A stretch of 64,000 nt of DNA from positions 2,247,501-2,311,500 of the forward strand of contig CM065392.1 in assembly GCA_033060915.1 (NCBI GenBank), read 5' to 3'. Under the pieces are notes generated by a model. The model made no database searches and was not told the DNA's origin. It was given only the letters and a program-made list of their open reading frames with translations. This DNA is from Euryodendron excelsum. Its lineage: Eukaryota; Streptophyta; Magnoliopsida; Ericales; Pentaphylacaceae. Positions 11,112 through 22,525 of this stretch are shown here, one piece after another (position 1 is the stretch's first letter; each line of letters starts with the position of its first letter). Both the position numbers and the translations under genes were made by a program.

Positions 11112-14100
11112 TTAATTCAGAGCCAGCTTCTCACATAACGATTGATACGCTGCACTGCAAGCCTTGAACTTTTCCTCTGCAACAACCTGTCCATGTACAT
11201 CAACTTGTTAGTAGTGATCTAGACATTGATAACCATTACAACCACATATGTTAACGTGATAGGTTGAAGTTTCTGAAGCTCAAAACTAAACTAAAAAAAA
11301 CAATATTCCAATAACCAAACAAAAGAATCAATAGAATGTGCTCTAAATGTGGGAAAATGGCTCCTGAATTTGGTAGCAAAATATCAATAACAACTCAAGG
11401 CGAGGATTCGAGAAAACAAATGGGGTTTTGGAATTGAAACCATGGGTGTTAACCAAAAATGAATGTACTCAATATGAGGACTTTGGAAAAGAATAAAAAG
11501 GAAGCGAAGTTGGTCATTTGTGATTGCATCCTCTTTCTATAGGGCTATACATGAAGAAACTACTGATTAATGATCAGTGATCACACAGCATTCATACCTT
11601 GGAAGAGCCCTCGTGACGATCTGGATGCCATTTCAGTGCACATGCTCGATATCTGAAAAGGGCACATTAGATAGCAGTCCAATAACAAAGGAACAACAGA
11701 ATACTATCAAGTCAAACGTTAACAGAATACTCTCGAGTCATGCACAAGGAAATGGCCAACTGTAAGCCCCATTTACAACGTGGAGAGACCAGGAAAGGGA
11801 AAGTCATCAGAACTCACGCATATTTAACATCTTCCATCTTTAACGGACCAGAAGTACTCAACCCTAAGGCTAATCGATCTGAGGCCAAATCTAACTCCAA
11901 ACTGTCAGACTCTGTTGAGGAGTCATAATCCTCTTCATCCCAAAGTCTTGAAGTCCAAGAGAATTTATAGTTATTAGAGTAGCCTGATGAGCTCCTCCCT
12001 CGAGGAAAGTCTTTGTCAACAAAGGACCAATAGAAGTGTCCGTTCCCACCAAATGTTGATCGGAAAATGGTCTCAAAATCGCTATCGTCTTCACAGAAGT
12101 GGAAAGCTCCTGACATGAGTTAAAAAAAACACTTAATTAGACAAACTCAAGCAAAAGTTTTGGTGAGAGTGTTTTTTAGTTCTAAATTGTTTGTGCCCTA
12201 AGGGGAATATAAAGCTCCCATCTGGAAGACAACAAAGAACAACATCATACTACAGGTAAGAGGAAGTAAGAGTTGCATATGAAATGGCTCAATAGGAGAG
12301 TAAAATCCAACATTAATGATTAACCCCAAATATTGACTATTAGACAATCTACTAGCTTAAGACCATACATAAGAGTCCTTCCACTCTCTGAATGAATTAA
12401 CCCAAAATGTTGTAGTCCCGATCACCCATATGGAGAATACGGAATTTATCATCCCACTTTCTTGTAACATGCCAACAAATGTCTCTACATTTAATTCCAC
12501 AAGAGTTGTTAAAAATGGGTAGGTAATTAATTGTACAAATTCCAAGTGCACTTACTTCTACCCGACATATGGGGTCCTTGGGTGCCAGCCCAACCCTCTT
12601 TGGAACCCTTAGCCCCGTATTCACGTCTGAACCAGGAGCTGCCTTTACTTGGAGAAGGATCATATTCATCAGAACCGTTCTGCCAGTTCTGAAACATCAA
12701 AAAAATATATATGATCACCATGAAAGTTAAATCCTATTTAATCTTTGCCTGAGTGATGATGACCACTTTCCGCGTCAAATTTTGATACAAAGTTAACATT
12801 TATAAAATAAAATAAAAAAGAGGAAGCAAACAACTTACTCACTGAGAAACAAAGAATTGCTTTTTTTTTTTTTTAATAAACAATGAGAAACCAAAAATAA
12901 TAAGATAATTTCTACCATTCATAAAATTAGGAAGTTAAAAAAAAAATGCCATGAAAACCTGAAATAGGTGCTCTGTGAAAGCACTGACATTGTGCAGCAA
13001 TGTTTCTTTTGAATGCAATTTCCTGAATCTTTTTGCATAGGGATTGAATCTCTGCAGATAATCAAATGGCCGGCAGCAGAAATCATTCAATCAGCGTCAC
13101 AAAGAGAAGATACCAGGAAAATTAATTGCCCGTGTTAAAGGTGTACCTATTTTACTAGACAAATACATTAAGACAACAGTGAACAGAGCAAAGATGATAA
13201 AAGGGCAGCTAACTAGAAACCGTATCCTGTTTGCCAATGAGTTGCAGAATTAACTGACCTTACAAAAAGTATAGCTAAAAGTCAGACACCAATGCTTTAG
13301 ACTGTCAAAATACAGATGACTCTTTGCAGATATCATCAAGCCTAATAGCTCAAAATTAAACGTAATTATTGTTGTGGGGTAAAGATTCCGCATTTCCCAA
13401 ATCAGGCCGGCCCACTAAGAGAGGTTTGTTGGGCCACAAAGAACTCCCCATTGCACCTTCAACAATTGTTGGGCTTGGCTCCTTTAAGTCGGCCAATTTA
13501 CCAATAAAGGAGGACTCGAGAAGACCGAGTACAATGGGGAGCTCTTTGCGGCCCAACAACCCTCCTCGAAGGAACTCAAATCCAAGAGTTTTTTAGAGTG
13601 AGTTAAGAAGACGCAACCATGAGATCTCTGACTTGAGAATGGAGATCACAATAATTAGGGATGAGGTTGCCAATCAAGAAAATCGGAGTGGGGTAGAGCC
13701 GGCATCAGTGCAGAAACGAAAATCAGCACAAACACCGCTCAAGTCTAAAAGCCCTAGTGTCCCTTCTGCTGGGCGTCCTAGAAGTCACACCTCCAGCGAT
13801 AGCCGACATCAGCAGCGAGGTCAGTAGCACGACCGAGGAGATTGAAAAGATCTGACGAGATGGCTAAATACCCAGTTGGAAGGATCACACATCCCAAGGG
13901 AAGAACGGCCCGAAACATGACACAAAAAGCTCTGGAGCAAATAATGTCTTCCCCATTCATGGAGGAAATAGACAAGTGCCGACCTCCTTGGAAATTACGC
14001 CACCAAAATTTACTCCCTACAACGGGAAGTCAAATCTCATCAGTCACATCAGCTACTACAAGCAGATGATGGCCCTATAGAGTGGGGACGAGTCCTTGAT

Positions 14101-17100
14101 GTGTCGAGTTTTTGCGTCCAACCTAGGAAAGTCGGCCCTTCATTGATTTGACAAGTTACCCTCGGGAACGGTTGGTAGCTGGAAACAGTTAGCCGAATTC
14201 TTCACTGCAAGATTCATAGCCAACAGCAAGCAGCCAAAGGAAGTAAACTACATGATAACAATACATAAGAAAAAAGATGAAGGATTGGGGCAGTATGCAA
14301 GGCGCTATTGGGAGACCTACAATGAGATTGAAGGGTGCAGCGAGCAACTCACGGCTGCACAGTTTAAAATTGGCATGCCTAGGGAGCACCACCTCAAACA
14401 ATTTCTGACAAAACGACCAATGCTCGACATTCTCGAGCTCATGAAGAGAATTGAGCAGTATCTCCAGGTGGAAGAAGATTTGTTGCCGCCTGACCAGGGG
14501 AACACCAATGGCGAATCGACAACATGGAATGAACCAAGGTGGGCCAAAAAGCCCCGACGAGAAGAGCCAATGGTGGAGGCATGAACACGATATTTAATGA
14601 GCCGATCTACAAAATACTGTACTAGATAAAGGATAAGCCCCACTTCAAGTGGCCCTTCAAAGATGGGAGGGTGCCTGAACATGCGGGATTAGAAAAAATC
14701 TTGCTCCTACCACAGAGAGAAGAGCCACATGACAAAAAGTTACAAGCACTTCAAGGATCACCTGGAGGACCTGGTAAAGGCAGTGCACCTCTACCAATAC
14801 ATTAACTACGAAAAGACAAAGGAGATCCCCCCAGAGAAAAGTAAGGGTAAAACAACCATGTGTAATAGCAGTGCTGCATTAACCAGCTAGCAAGGGCCCC
14901 ATAAAGCTACATCCTTGGTGGGCGTGGAGGTATATCAGTTAGAAGCTATAGAAAAAAGGTACCAGCCACCTTGACTTTGGAATGCTCACAAATTGAAGAA
15001 GTTTTACCAGTGAAGAGTTGGATGGAAGCCAGAACCTTTCCTTGTGTGTCTACATTTGACGATTTGTAACTCGTCAGCAAAGAAGCTGCACTTTTCTTCA
15101 GTTAAGTCTTTTCAATAACGCAAAGGGTGACAAACTATTGGAGAAGAAAGGAAACAAAGAAAAACCCAAGCGTTCAAAGCTTGGTGCTGCTTAAGTTGGG
15201 CAGGTCGATTCAAAAATGGTCAAACCTCAAAAACCAAGTGTAGAAACTTGGTCCTACCTAAGTTTAGTAAGTCGGCCAATGAAGATCAAAGCAAAACCAA
15301 GCGTAAAACCTTGGTCCTGCGCAAGTCGGGCAGGTCGGCCAATGAAGGTCAAAGCAAAACCAAGGTTCAAAGCTTGGTCCAGCTCAAGTCTAGCAGGTCG
15401 GCCAATGAAAGTCAAAGCAAAACCAAATATAAAATCTTGATCATGTCCAAGTCGGGCAGGTCGGCCAATGAAGATCAAAGCAAAACCAAGTATAAAATCT
15501 TGGTCCTGCCCAAGTCGGGCAGGTCGGCCAACGAAGGTCAAAGAAATACTAAGTGTCAAAACTTAGTCCTGCCCAAGTTGGGCAGGTCGGCCAATGAAGC
15601 CACCCGCAAAAAACCAACTGTGAAACCTTGGTTCTGCCTGAGTTCGGTAGGTCGGCTCAAGAATGGCCAAACGAGAAAAACCAAAAGTTCGCAGCTTGGT
15701 CCATCCTACCTAAGTTTGGTAGGACAGCTAAAGAAGGCCAAATGAGAGTGCTTGTACTCTAATAAATACAAATTGAAGTCCCTAATTATAAGTTATTATT
15801 AGTAATTACGTGCATATTAATCATTTTAATATAATACTAGTTTTCTTTTATGTTTTTGTGTCTTGTATAGATTTACAGCTAAAACCGAGAAAAATGAAGC
15901 CGATGTTCACATAGACTTTTTTTTTTCTAGGTGTTAATTATATATATATACATATATTAGTGTATAATATTGTATTGTATTGTATTGCATTGTATTGTAT
16001 TATATTATATTTGTGTGTGTATTATATTATATATTTCTATATTATATTATCATTATATATATGTATGTATATTATATCATGTGTTTGTGCTTGTGTGCAG
16101 ATGGGCGGCTAACAAAAGTCAAAAAAAAGGAAAAAGAGGAAGAAAAAAAGAAAGGAGGTGGGGGTGGCTGGCAAAAGAAGAAAAAATATATATAAAAAAA
16201 AGGGAAAATGAATGATCTTTGGCTATAAAAGGGCGGCGAAGACAGAGCAGAAAGGGGGAGAGAACTTCAAGAAAAAAAAAACCCAGAGGGAGCTCCATTC
16301 AATTATTTTCTTTTTTAGGGGTAAATTTTCAGTTAGTTTGCTAGCAGTTTTTCCCTCAATTAATTTTTTCTTTCAGCCTTTTTTTTACCGTTATTCTGCT
16401 GTAATAATTCTTTTATTTATGAAGTCATTTTATTTTTCAAGCCATATCTTTTCTTTTCAATAGTATGAGTAGCTAGTTTTATTCTCAGAACCAATTGTGA
16501 AGATTATCTGAGTATCTTTGAATATCAACGGAAGTAATTAAGTCTTTATTATTTTATCTTTAAAATCTTTTAATTATTGGTAATTAAATTCTAGATCTTT
16601 GTGAAAATTTAGATTATTGACTAAGTTTGATAATTTCTCTTAGTTTGGTATAATTGCATAAATCGATGGTATGAATCTATGATTTTAATTTTATTATTCT
16701 AAATTTAATTATTATTGAATTTTCGTTCTAATAGCTTAATCTTCCGAATCAAAGGCTCAAGACGAAGCCAATGATTTGAGTTATAAAACCTCCATTGAAA
16801 TTTTTGGTGAATCAGGTGATCAGATTAATTGGATCCAAGACTGTTTTATTTAATTTAATTAAAGTATCGTTCTTCAACCATCAAACCTCCCAAAACAAAC
16901 TATTTTATTTTGATTACTATTTGATTTTTTTTTTACACCAATTGTCCATATCTCATTGGTACTGTTCATAGTGGAATTGAACAGGTTGGCTTAAGTTCCA
17001 ACTGAAGTCATTGCAATGATAGGGTGTTTAGCATGGCTTAGTCAGTATCTAAGTTTTTACCATGGGTGAATTCTAGCGCCAACTTTGCATGTTTTGATAA

Positions 17101-20100
17101 TTATTCCCTATGGATCGACTGCTGTCTTATCGGATTTTATTTACTGCTTTGCCACACCTACACTTGGGTGTTAATAGATTATCATATCTTGAGCGTAATC
17201 AAGTCCAGGATATCAGAAAAACGAACGTGTCCCCCCCAACTAGATAATAGCCACGACAGCGAGGCGAAAAGAGAATAGAAAGGGTAGGAAACAAACAGGG
17301 GTGGGAAGAAAGGTCCCTCCCCTCCAACTAAAGATAAACTAGCTACCAAACCAAATAAATAGACTAACCCAACATTTGCAACTTGGTCTTACCTAAGTTT
17401 GGTAGGACAACAAAAAAAAGTCAGAAGAGAAAAATCAAACAAAAAGTTTGGTCATATCTAAGTTTAGTAGGTTGGCTCGAAGAGAGTCAAAGAAAGACCA
17501 AGTGAAAAGCTTAATCCTTCCTAAAGTGTCGAAGGTAGGTCAAAGAAGGCCGAAGATAAAAATTAAGTGTTGTGTCAATATCAGCACAGTACAACCCTTA
17601 TCGCCCAAAACTTGGCCAAGTAGGCCACAACGGCTGGGGGACAATTGTAGGGTAAAGATTTCGCATTTCCTAGATTAGGGCTGGCCACCTAAGAGTAGTA
17701 TCACTGACCTCTCAAAGAAGAGGTTCAAAATAAGCCACAAGCTAACTTGGATGAAAGCAAGCTCACTAAAGAATGGCGGTGCTAACCTGAAGGAGGCAAG
17801 CACAACAGCTGTTGAGGCACTCCCAAAACACAAAAAGAGGTCTATTGGGCAAGAAACCCAGTCCGACCTGAAATAGGACTCTTAAAAATAAGTCAAATCT
17901 ACTCATAACCCGATCCAAGAGAGGTTTACTCCTAGAAAGAGAGAGAATACCATTCCTATAAAGAGCGAGACCTCCAAAGCCTATAAATACACCATGCCAC
18001 TAAAAAGCAAGGTACGCACAACTGAAAGCTAGAATCGATTTCTTTCTTTCAATACATTGAGCTTAAACCTGTCTGACCTGATCTTCGAAGTGCCATCGGC
18101 CCAAAGAGGGTCAATGCATTCTCACTATCTTCTACTTTTGTAGACTCTCTGGTGTTCATCTTGGTAGTTCGCGAAACGAATTGAGGCTTACGAAAAATTT
18201 CCTCCACAATTGCATTAAAATAAAGTTTCTTTCAAGATCTCTACAAACAAATAAAATTCCACAATGACATCATCTAAAGTGGAAGTGTCATGCCAAAGCT
18301 ATGTAATTTTCATATTGCAAAATCACCATCAACCTGAGCGGAACTAGGAATCTTCTTTTCGGGTTGGAGTGGGGAGCGCGAAAGTAAAACTTTTCAAAAT
18401 TTTGGATAGTTAAGAGGGCCAAAACACTTTTTCTAACCTAAATACTCAAAACTACAAGGTACAAACAAAATTCCAAAATCTTAAGGGGGTCAAAACAATA
18501 TTTCTTATCATAAATACCCAAAAACTACAAGGTGTAAATGCAATTTCAAAAATTCAAGGGGGCCTTTAGCCCACATGTAGGTCTGCCATTGCCTTCAAGA
18601 CCATAATTTTTTTTCCAAGAGACTTCTCTGAACAAATCTTTCTTACTTGTAAAGAGTATGTGTTTCATATCAGTTATATCCACCAAAAGAACAAACTCAC
18701 CATTCAAGTAGAGAAGATAGGCAATTAATTATAACGGAAAAAGATAAAATGACTAAAAATTTCCTCAGAAGTGACATATAGAATACAGACTTAAACAAGG
18801 CAAACCAAGTAAAACATTAGAAGCAAAAAAATATGGTCTGTTCTAACATGCAAGACATCCCATGAACCATCAAAGTCTATTGCCTCCTTTTATTTTTAAA
18901 TTAAGAAACCTTATTTATTTTAGTGTTCTTCGATCCAGTGACATTTGAAAGAGCTCCACTTAAGCTTCAATAGTAAATAATCCTCGTGTCTCCCTCCATA
19001 AGAAAAATTCCAAGCTAATTCTGAAACTCAATATGATATATCCTATACTCTGCACCCAAAGCCAGTGAATTTTTAACTCAAAATTTTTAACTACTTAAAC
19101 ACAGTTAATTCACACTTTAGGTAATTCTTTAGTTAGCAGCCAAAATGTTGAATGCATAAACCTTTGTATCATAACTTATTAAAATCTCAGTAGTCGTTTA
19201 AATGCATTTTGACAGTAAATTTTTCTTTAACTTCATCAAACTTTTAATTCATTCCAAATATGCAGATTGTTTCCTCATCAATTAGATATGAAATTGAGGG
19301 CAGTCCTCAGTGCAACAGTAAGGTTGCTCCATTGCGACCTAGTTCTCATGGGTTTGAAACACAGAAACTGCCTCTTCGTGTTAAGGCTGCATACATCTGA
19401 CTCCCTTCAGACCCCCCATTGGCAAACGCCTAATGCACTTGGCTACCCTTATTTTTTCCAATTAGGTATGTAACTGATGTCCACAAAGGAAAAACCACGG
19501 AAAATGAAGATGGAAGAAGTATCAAACAAAAAGTGTGGTTTACTAATCGATGCAATATTCTCCCACAATTAATCATGATGCTTGCTTTAAATTGTTATGC
19601 CACCAATCAACCATTGAAACTTTAGCAACCAATGAAAAAAAACACAGAACTTCTTCCCCAAAAAAGAGGGGAAAAGGAAACAACTAGTCACACATCATAA
19701 CTTTTGTGACTATTCCTGAAGATATATAAAATTTTCAGCAACCGTTGTCAAACACTTCCTCAAAAGTTTTTGAACCTTCTAAATCAATCAAGTTCTTTGA
19801 GGCAGTTAGTTCCTATATTGAGAGTGCAATGCTCTCTCTCGGGTAACAACTCACAGATATATTTTTTACATGTACTTCTCACTTAAAAGTCAAGAGTTGC
19901 AGCTCACCCAAAAGCCAATAGGCAGAAGTAATCCAACTTTGCATTTCAGGTATCATAATGGTAGAAACAATGTCTCTACTGATACAAATTTGGTGTTCTC
20001 AATATTAATGCAACTGAAAGGATTTCAACAATATGTAGTGTGTCACTTAGAATAACACCTAACAAGTAGTTTCCATACACACACGTCAAATTCTTGAAAA

Positions 20101-21080
20101 GGATGCTCAGATTATCCAACCCACTAATCTTAATCATAGACAAAATAATACATATTTCTTTGTTAACATTGGCCCTTCTAAAAGAACAGGCCTTTATTAA
20201 AAACTATATGCAGTTGGTAACATTTACACACATCTTAAATCAAAGCAAAAGTAACCCTATTAAGACAAAGTCATACCTTGGATGCACCTTTATAAGCACC
20301 TCCACCCTACACAGATAAAAAGAATCAGAGCTCACCAGCTTGGTATCAAGGATTACAGAAATGAGCATTGTTTTTATCAACTAATTGGCATTACAATCTT
20401 TCTAACAGTAAAAATTTTCCATCAATTAGCAACACTGGAATATATTCACAATCAACAACAAATGAAATTCATGGGTCTAACATGTTTAGAAAAATGGATA
20501 GGAATAAATTTATGGGTATGGTATTTTGGTCCGTAAAAGCCCCAATCTTTCTTAGGGTCTCTGAACTCTGAAGTCCATTGCCCTATTCCTGTATTTATCC
20601 ATTAATCACCGAAAAGCATATTTGATGGAAAAACATTCTTAATTACAGAGATAATTTACCCTTCACTACAAACGAAAATTCATGGGTCTGCTATATTTAC
20701 AAAATGGTTAGGGATAGAAAAATGGGTATGGCTTTTTGGTAGCTAAAAGCTCAAATCTTTCACAGGATACAGCTAATGAAATCTCTCGGTGCACTGTCCT
20801 CATTCAATATCATACCTATTTCTAACCAAAAATCATATGTCATGGAAATATTGCCAAAACGTATAAGCAAGTCATTAAATCAATAGAGAGAGAGAGAGAG
20901 ACTGACAGAATCCCAGTGGGTGCGCCTTCTGCGATCCAAAACAGGGGTTGAATGAAAGAGTGCGGCCTTGAGGTTAAAAGGGTAGGCCTGAGAGTTGAAT
21001 AGCGCTGGGCTCGTCGATCTATTCATGCCTGCTAAGTCAGGCAGGAGAGAGAGAAAATCGCAAGCTACCGCAGTCGACAA
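11112..21080 (-). CDS. J-domain (DnaJ-like) protein with C-terminal J domain
   Basis: J domains stimulate the ATPase of Hsp70 chaperones through their HPD loop. Six exons splice cleanly: 21080-20907, 13051-12959, 12688-12556, 12109-11818, 11652-11598 and 11186-11112, giving 273 residues. The N-terminus (FHSTPVLDRRRRTHWDS) is basic and could be a mitochondrial or plastid presequence. The next part (RFNPYAKRFRKLHSKETLL) is also basic. An acidic stretch follows (residues 139-144 and 191-206). The J domain lies at the C-terminus, about residues 205-273, with HPD at 240-242 (LKWHPDRHEGSSK) and the closing helix EEKFKACSAAYQSLCEKL. It lacks the G/F and zinc-finger regions, so it is a class III (C-type) J protein. 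Intron 1 is about 7.9 kb because of transposon insertions. Translation could instead start at M19. Confidence 0.9.
13421..13565. repeat. Inverted repeat, about 33-bp arms
   Basis: The left arm (about 13421-13453) and right arm (about 13533-13565) are reverse complements with a few mismatches. They share cores such as TTGTTGGGCC and CTCCCCATTG. The loop is about 80 bp. The segment replaces the expected body of the gypsy 5' LTR and explains why open frames appear on both strands at 13356-13596. Confidence 0.8.
13639..14880 (+). pseudogene. Degenerate gypsy Gag (retrotrans_gag)
   Basis: Translation begins at MEITIIRDEVANQ (13639). The blocks MSSPFMEEIDKCRPPWK, FTPYNGKSNLISHI and QLAEFFTARF follow in changing frames. 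The longest open piece is 14252-14584 (110 residues), containing the classic core EGLGQYARRYWETYNEI. Past 14700 a CSYHREKSHMTKSYKHFKDH-like block matches the Gag C-terminus of TAT-type gypsy elements. Several frameshifts and stops (13828, 14067, 14584) show decay. No pol region follows. Confidence 0.85.
15194..15745. repeat. Minisatellite, period about 62-63 bp, roughly nine copies
   Basis: Each unit carries a version of GGTCGGCCAATGAAGGTCAA followed by AAAACCAAG and CTTGGTCCTGCC. The copies differ by point changes, especially at the ends. The period is close to a multiple of three, which creates artificial repetitive reading frames on both strands. The array sits between Gag and the 3' LTR of the gypsy element, where internal tandem arrays are common in this group. 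Confidence 0.92.
15743..17374 (+). mobile_element. LTR-like insert splitting the minisatellite (borders uncertain)
   Basis: The minisatellite stops near 15742 and resumes near 17378, so this block was inserted into it or expanded within it. It contains TATA-type promoter DNA (TATAAAA at 16224-16230 in CTATAAAAGG) and a TATTG microsatellite near 15970. Near 17100-17210 it has a leader-like stretch resembling 5' leaders of large gypsy elements. TG and CA ends can be proposed at 15743 and 17374, but I found no target duplication. Confidence 0.45.
17378..17600. repeat. Second block of the gypsy minisatellite
   Basis: Degenerate units of the array at 15194-15745 reappear here (CTAAGTTTGGTAGGAC, AAGAAGGCCGAAG). 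They belong to the same array, now split by 15743-17374. Confidence 0.75.
17632..17641 (+). other. Polypurine tract of the gypsy element
   Basis: GGCTGGGGGACAAT lies directly before the LTR start TGTAGGG. This G-rich tract is typical of TAT-type gypsy elements and marks the upstream edge of the 3' LTR. Confidence 0.7.
17646..18208 (+). repeat. 3' LTR of the gypsy element (563 bp)
   Basis: It runs from TGTAGGGTAAAG to CCTCCACA. A good TATA box, TATAAATA, is at 17982-17989. About the first 50 bp match 13373-13424, the remnant of the 5' LTR. Confidence 0.8.
19291..19458 (+). mobile_element. Au-type SINE with target-site duplication
   Basis: A tRNA-derived head carries an A box (CAGTGCAACAGTAAGG, 19308-19323) and a B box (GGGTTTGAAAC, 19350-19360). 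The body contains AAGGTTGCTCCATTG, TTAAGGCTGC and CAGACCCCCC and ends in a short T-rich tail, as in Au SINEs of angiosperms. The flanks CAATTAGATATG (19279-19290) and CAATTAGGTATG (19459-19470) match at 11 of 12 bases, giving a clear target duplication. It lies antisense in J-protein intron 1. Confidence 0.88.
20455..20830. repeat. Diverged local duplication in intron 1
   Basis: Blocks around 20468-20600 and 20682-20815 share ATTCATGGGTCT, ATGGGTATGG and TTTTTGG followed by AAAGC and CAATCTTTC-like sequence. This looks like an old tandem duplication of about 210 bp. Confidence 0.55.
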
Positions 21081-22137
21081 GAATTAGCGGGATACGGTAG
21101 CGAGTCGACTCGAAAACTCGGTGGAGGAAATTGGAAATAGGAAATTAATTGCAACAGAATTTTATCGGCCCACTCAATCAACGAAATAATAATGGCCTGG
21201 TGCTGTTTGAATTTTGAACGGCCCAAATATAATGAAATTTTTTTGTTTAAAAATTGTAACCTCTTAAATTAATTCAAAGGAGCAAAAACTATTGTTCAAA
21301 TCCCATCATTACACATTTTTGCCGTTTTGAGATCCTGAATTTGTCGAGAGAAAATGGAAAAAATATATATGAAATTGTATTTTATGTTTGGGTGTGAGAG
21401 AAACTAAAGGGTTTGAAATCTTTCGTTTCCTTCTTTTTTTTATCTCTTTTTCCTCAACAGGTATCGAAACATAGCATAAGTAGAAATTATTTTTAGGCGT
21501 AATTATTATTTGTTTTTGGTGTAAAAAGAAAAGCAGATAATGCCGTTAACTTGTCTAGACACAAGATTAAACTCTCGTCAGGGCCGGGAGCAACGCGGCT
21601 CCCCACATTAACAAGTTAAGATGGCCCCAATAAGGGACATGTGGAGACTTGAACCCAAACTCATTGACGAGGTTGGCTGAGCTCCACCCTCCACCCATTG
21701 TTGGTGAGGTAATTATTCTTTACCCTTGGGGTTAGGCCGAAAATCATGGGAAACTTCTAACGTTTATTTTGTGGTATTGAACCTCCCTATGCTGATTACT
21801 AAACTGCAAAAAGGGCTAGGTTACAAATGTATGTTTTGTCCTTACTGAATTTATAAATACTTATATTTGTTTTATTTAAATTTACTAACACCTTATTTAC
21901 CCTCACTAAATATCAATAAACGTGTAGCAAAAAAATATATGCATCTCATTAACATTCTATTATTGGTCAAATAAACAACACAATCCTAATTAACTCTTCA
22001 TTATATGTATCCATAGAGTCTTGCTTACCTAAATACCAATATCCCTTTTTGAAATTTTGAATCTTAACCAGCCAAATCTAAATTAAGATTTTTTTTATAG
22101 GGTTTTAGTATACAACTTTTGTACAAAAGTGGTGACC
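21081..22137. other. Intergenic DNA upstream of the J-protein gene
   Basis: It should contain the J-protein promoter. No clear TATA box is visible in the first 200 bp. The stretch 21540-21700 looks like a decayed repeat but cannot be classified. Confidence 0.5.
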
Positions 22138-22525
22138 TTTTTTCGGCGTCTTTAATATAATTATCTCTCTATTTATCAAAGAAAAATATTGTCGATTGAA
22201 AATTTTTTTGTGTATAATTATGCTCCTACTGAACTAAATTTTTGGATCTGCAGGTGTGTATACAATTATATAAATATATATGGACTTTGACTGGTTTCCT
22301 TACAACCAGAGAGAGAGAGAGAGAGAGAGGTGCCTTTTTTTCGGCGTCTTTAATATAATTACCTCTCTATTTATCGAAGAAAAATACTATCGATTGAAAA
22401 AAAAAATTGTGTATAATTATGCTCCTACTGAACTAAATTCTTGGATCTGCATGTGTGTACACAATTATATAAATATATATGAACTTTGAGTTGGTTTCCT
22501 TACCATGAGAGAGAGAGAGAGAGGA
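22138..22525. repeat. Two-copy tandem repeat, unit 198 bp
   Basis: TCGGCGTCTTTAATATAATT occurs at 22143 and 22341. The copies match closely through ATTATGCTCCTACTGAACTA and end in GA-rich microsatellites (about 22308-22329 and 22508-22523). Confidence 0.92.

Larger units (their letters stand above)
13373..18208 (+). mobile_element. Gag-only Ty3/gypsy-type LTR element in intron 1 of the J-protein gene
   Basis: A 3' LTR (17646-18208), the polypurine tract before it and a Gag coding region (from 13639) mark this element on the plus strand, antisense to the host gene. Only about 50 bp of the 5' LTR is recognisable (13373 to about 13424, starting TGTGGGGTAAAG). A hairpin-forming segment replaces the rest. 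The flanks ATTGT (13368-13372) and ATTGC (18209-18213) agree with a 5-bp target duplication at four of five bases. No protease, reverse transcriptase or integrase is present, so the element is non-autonomous. A minisatellite and a further LTR-like insert fill 15194-17600. Confidence 0.8.
18209..20906. other. Remainder of J-protein intron 1
   Basis: AT-rich intron DNA. Apart from the SINE (19291-19458) and a local duplication (20455-20830), I see no gene. Open frames at 19870-20571 have no recognisable content. Confidence 0.6.

Noticed and set aside
13356..13596. Open frames on both strands at the gypsy 5' end
   Set aside because: They are the two arms of one inverted repeat read in opposite directions.
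15254..15559. Repetitive open frames on both strands (about 100-165 residues)
   Set aside because: They only translate the 62-63-bp minisatellite, whose period is close to a multiple of three.
15194..15745. Regular repeats that could suggest a CRISPR array
   Set aside because: Units are contiguous and diverged, with no conserved short repeat separated by unique spacers, and the DNA is a plant nuclear retroelement.
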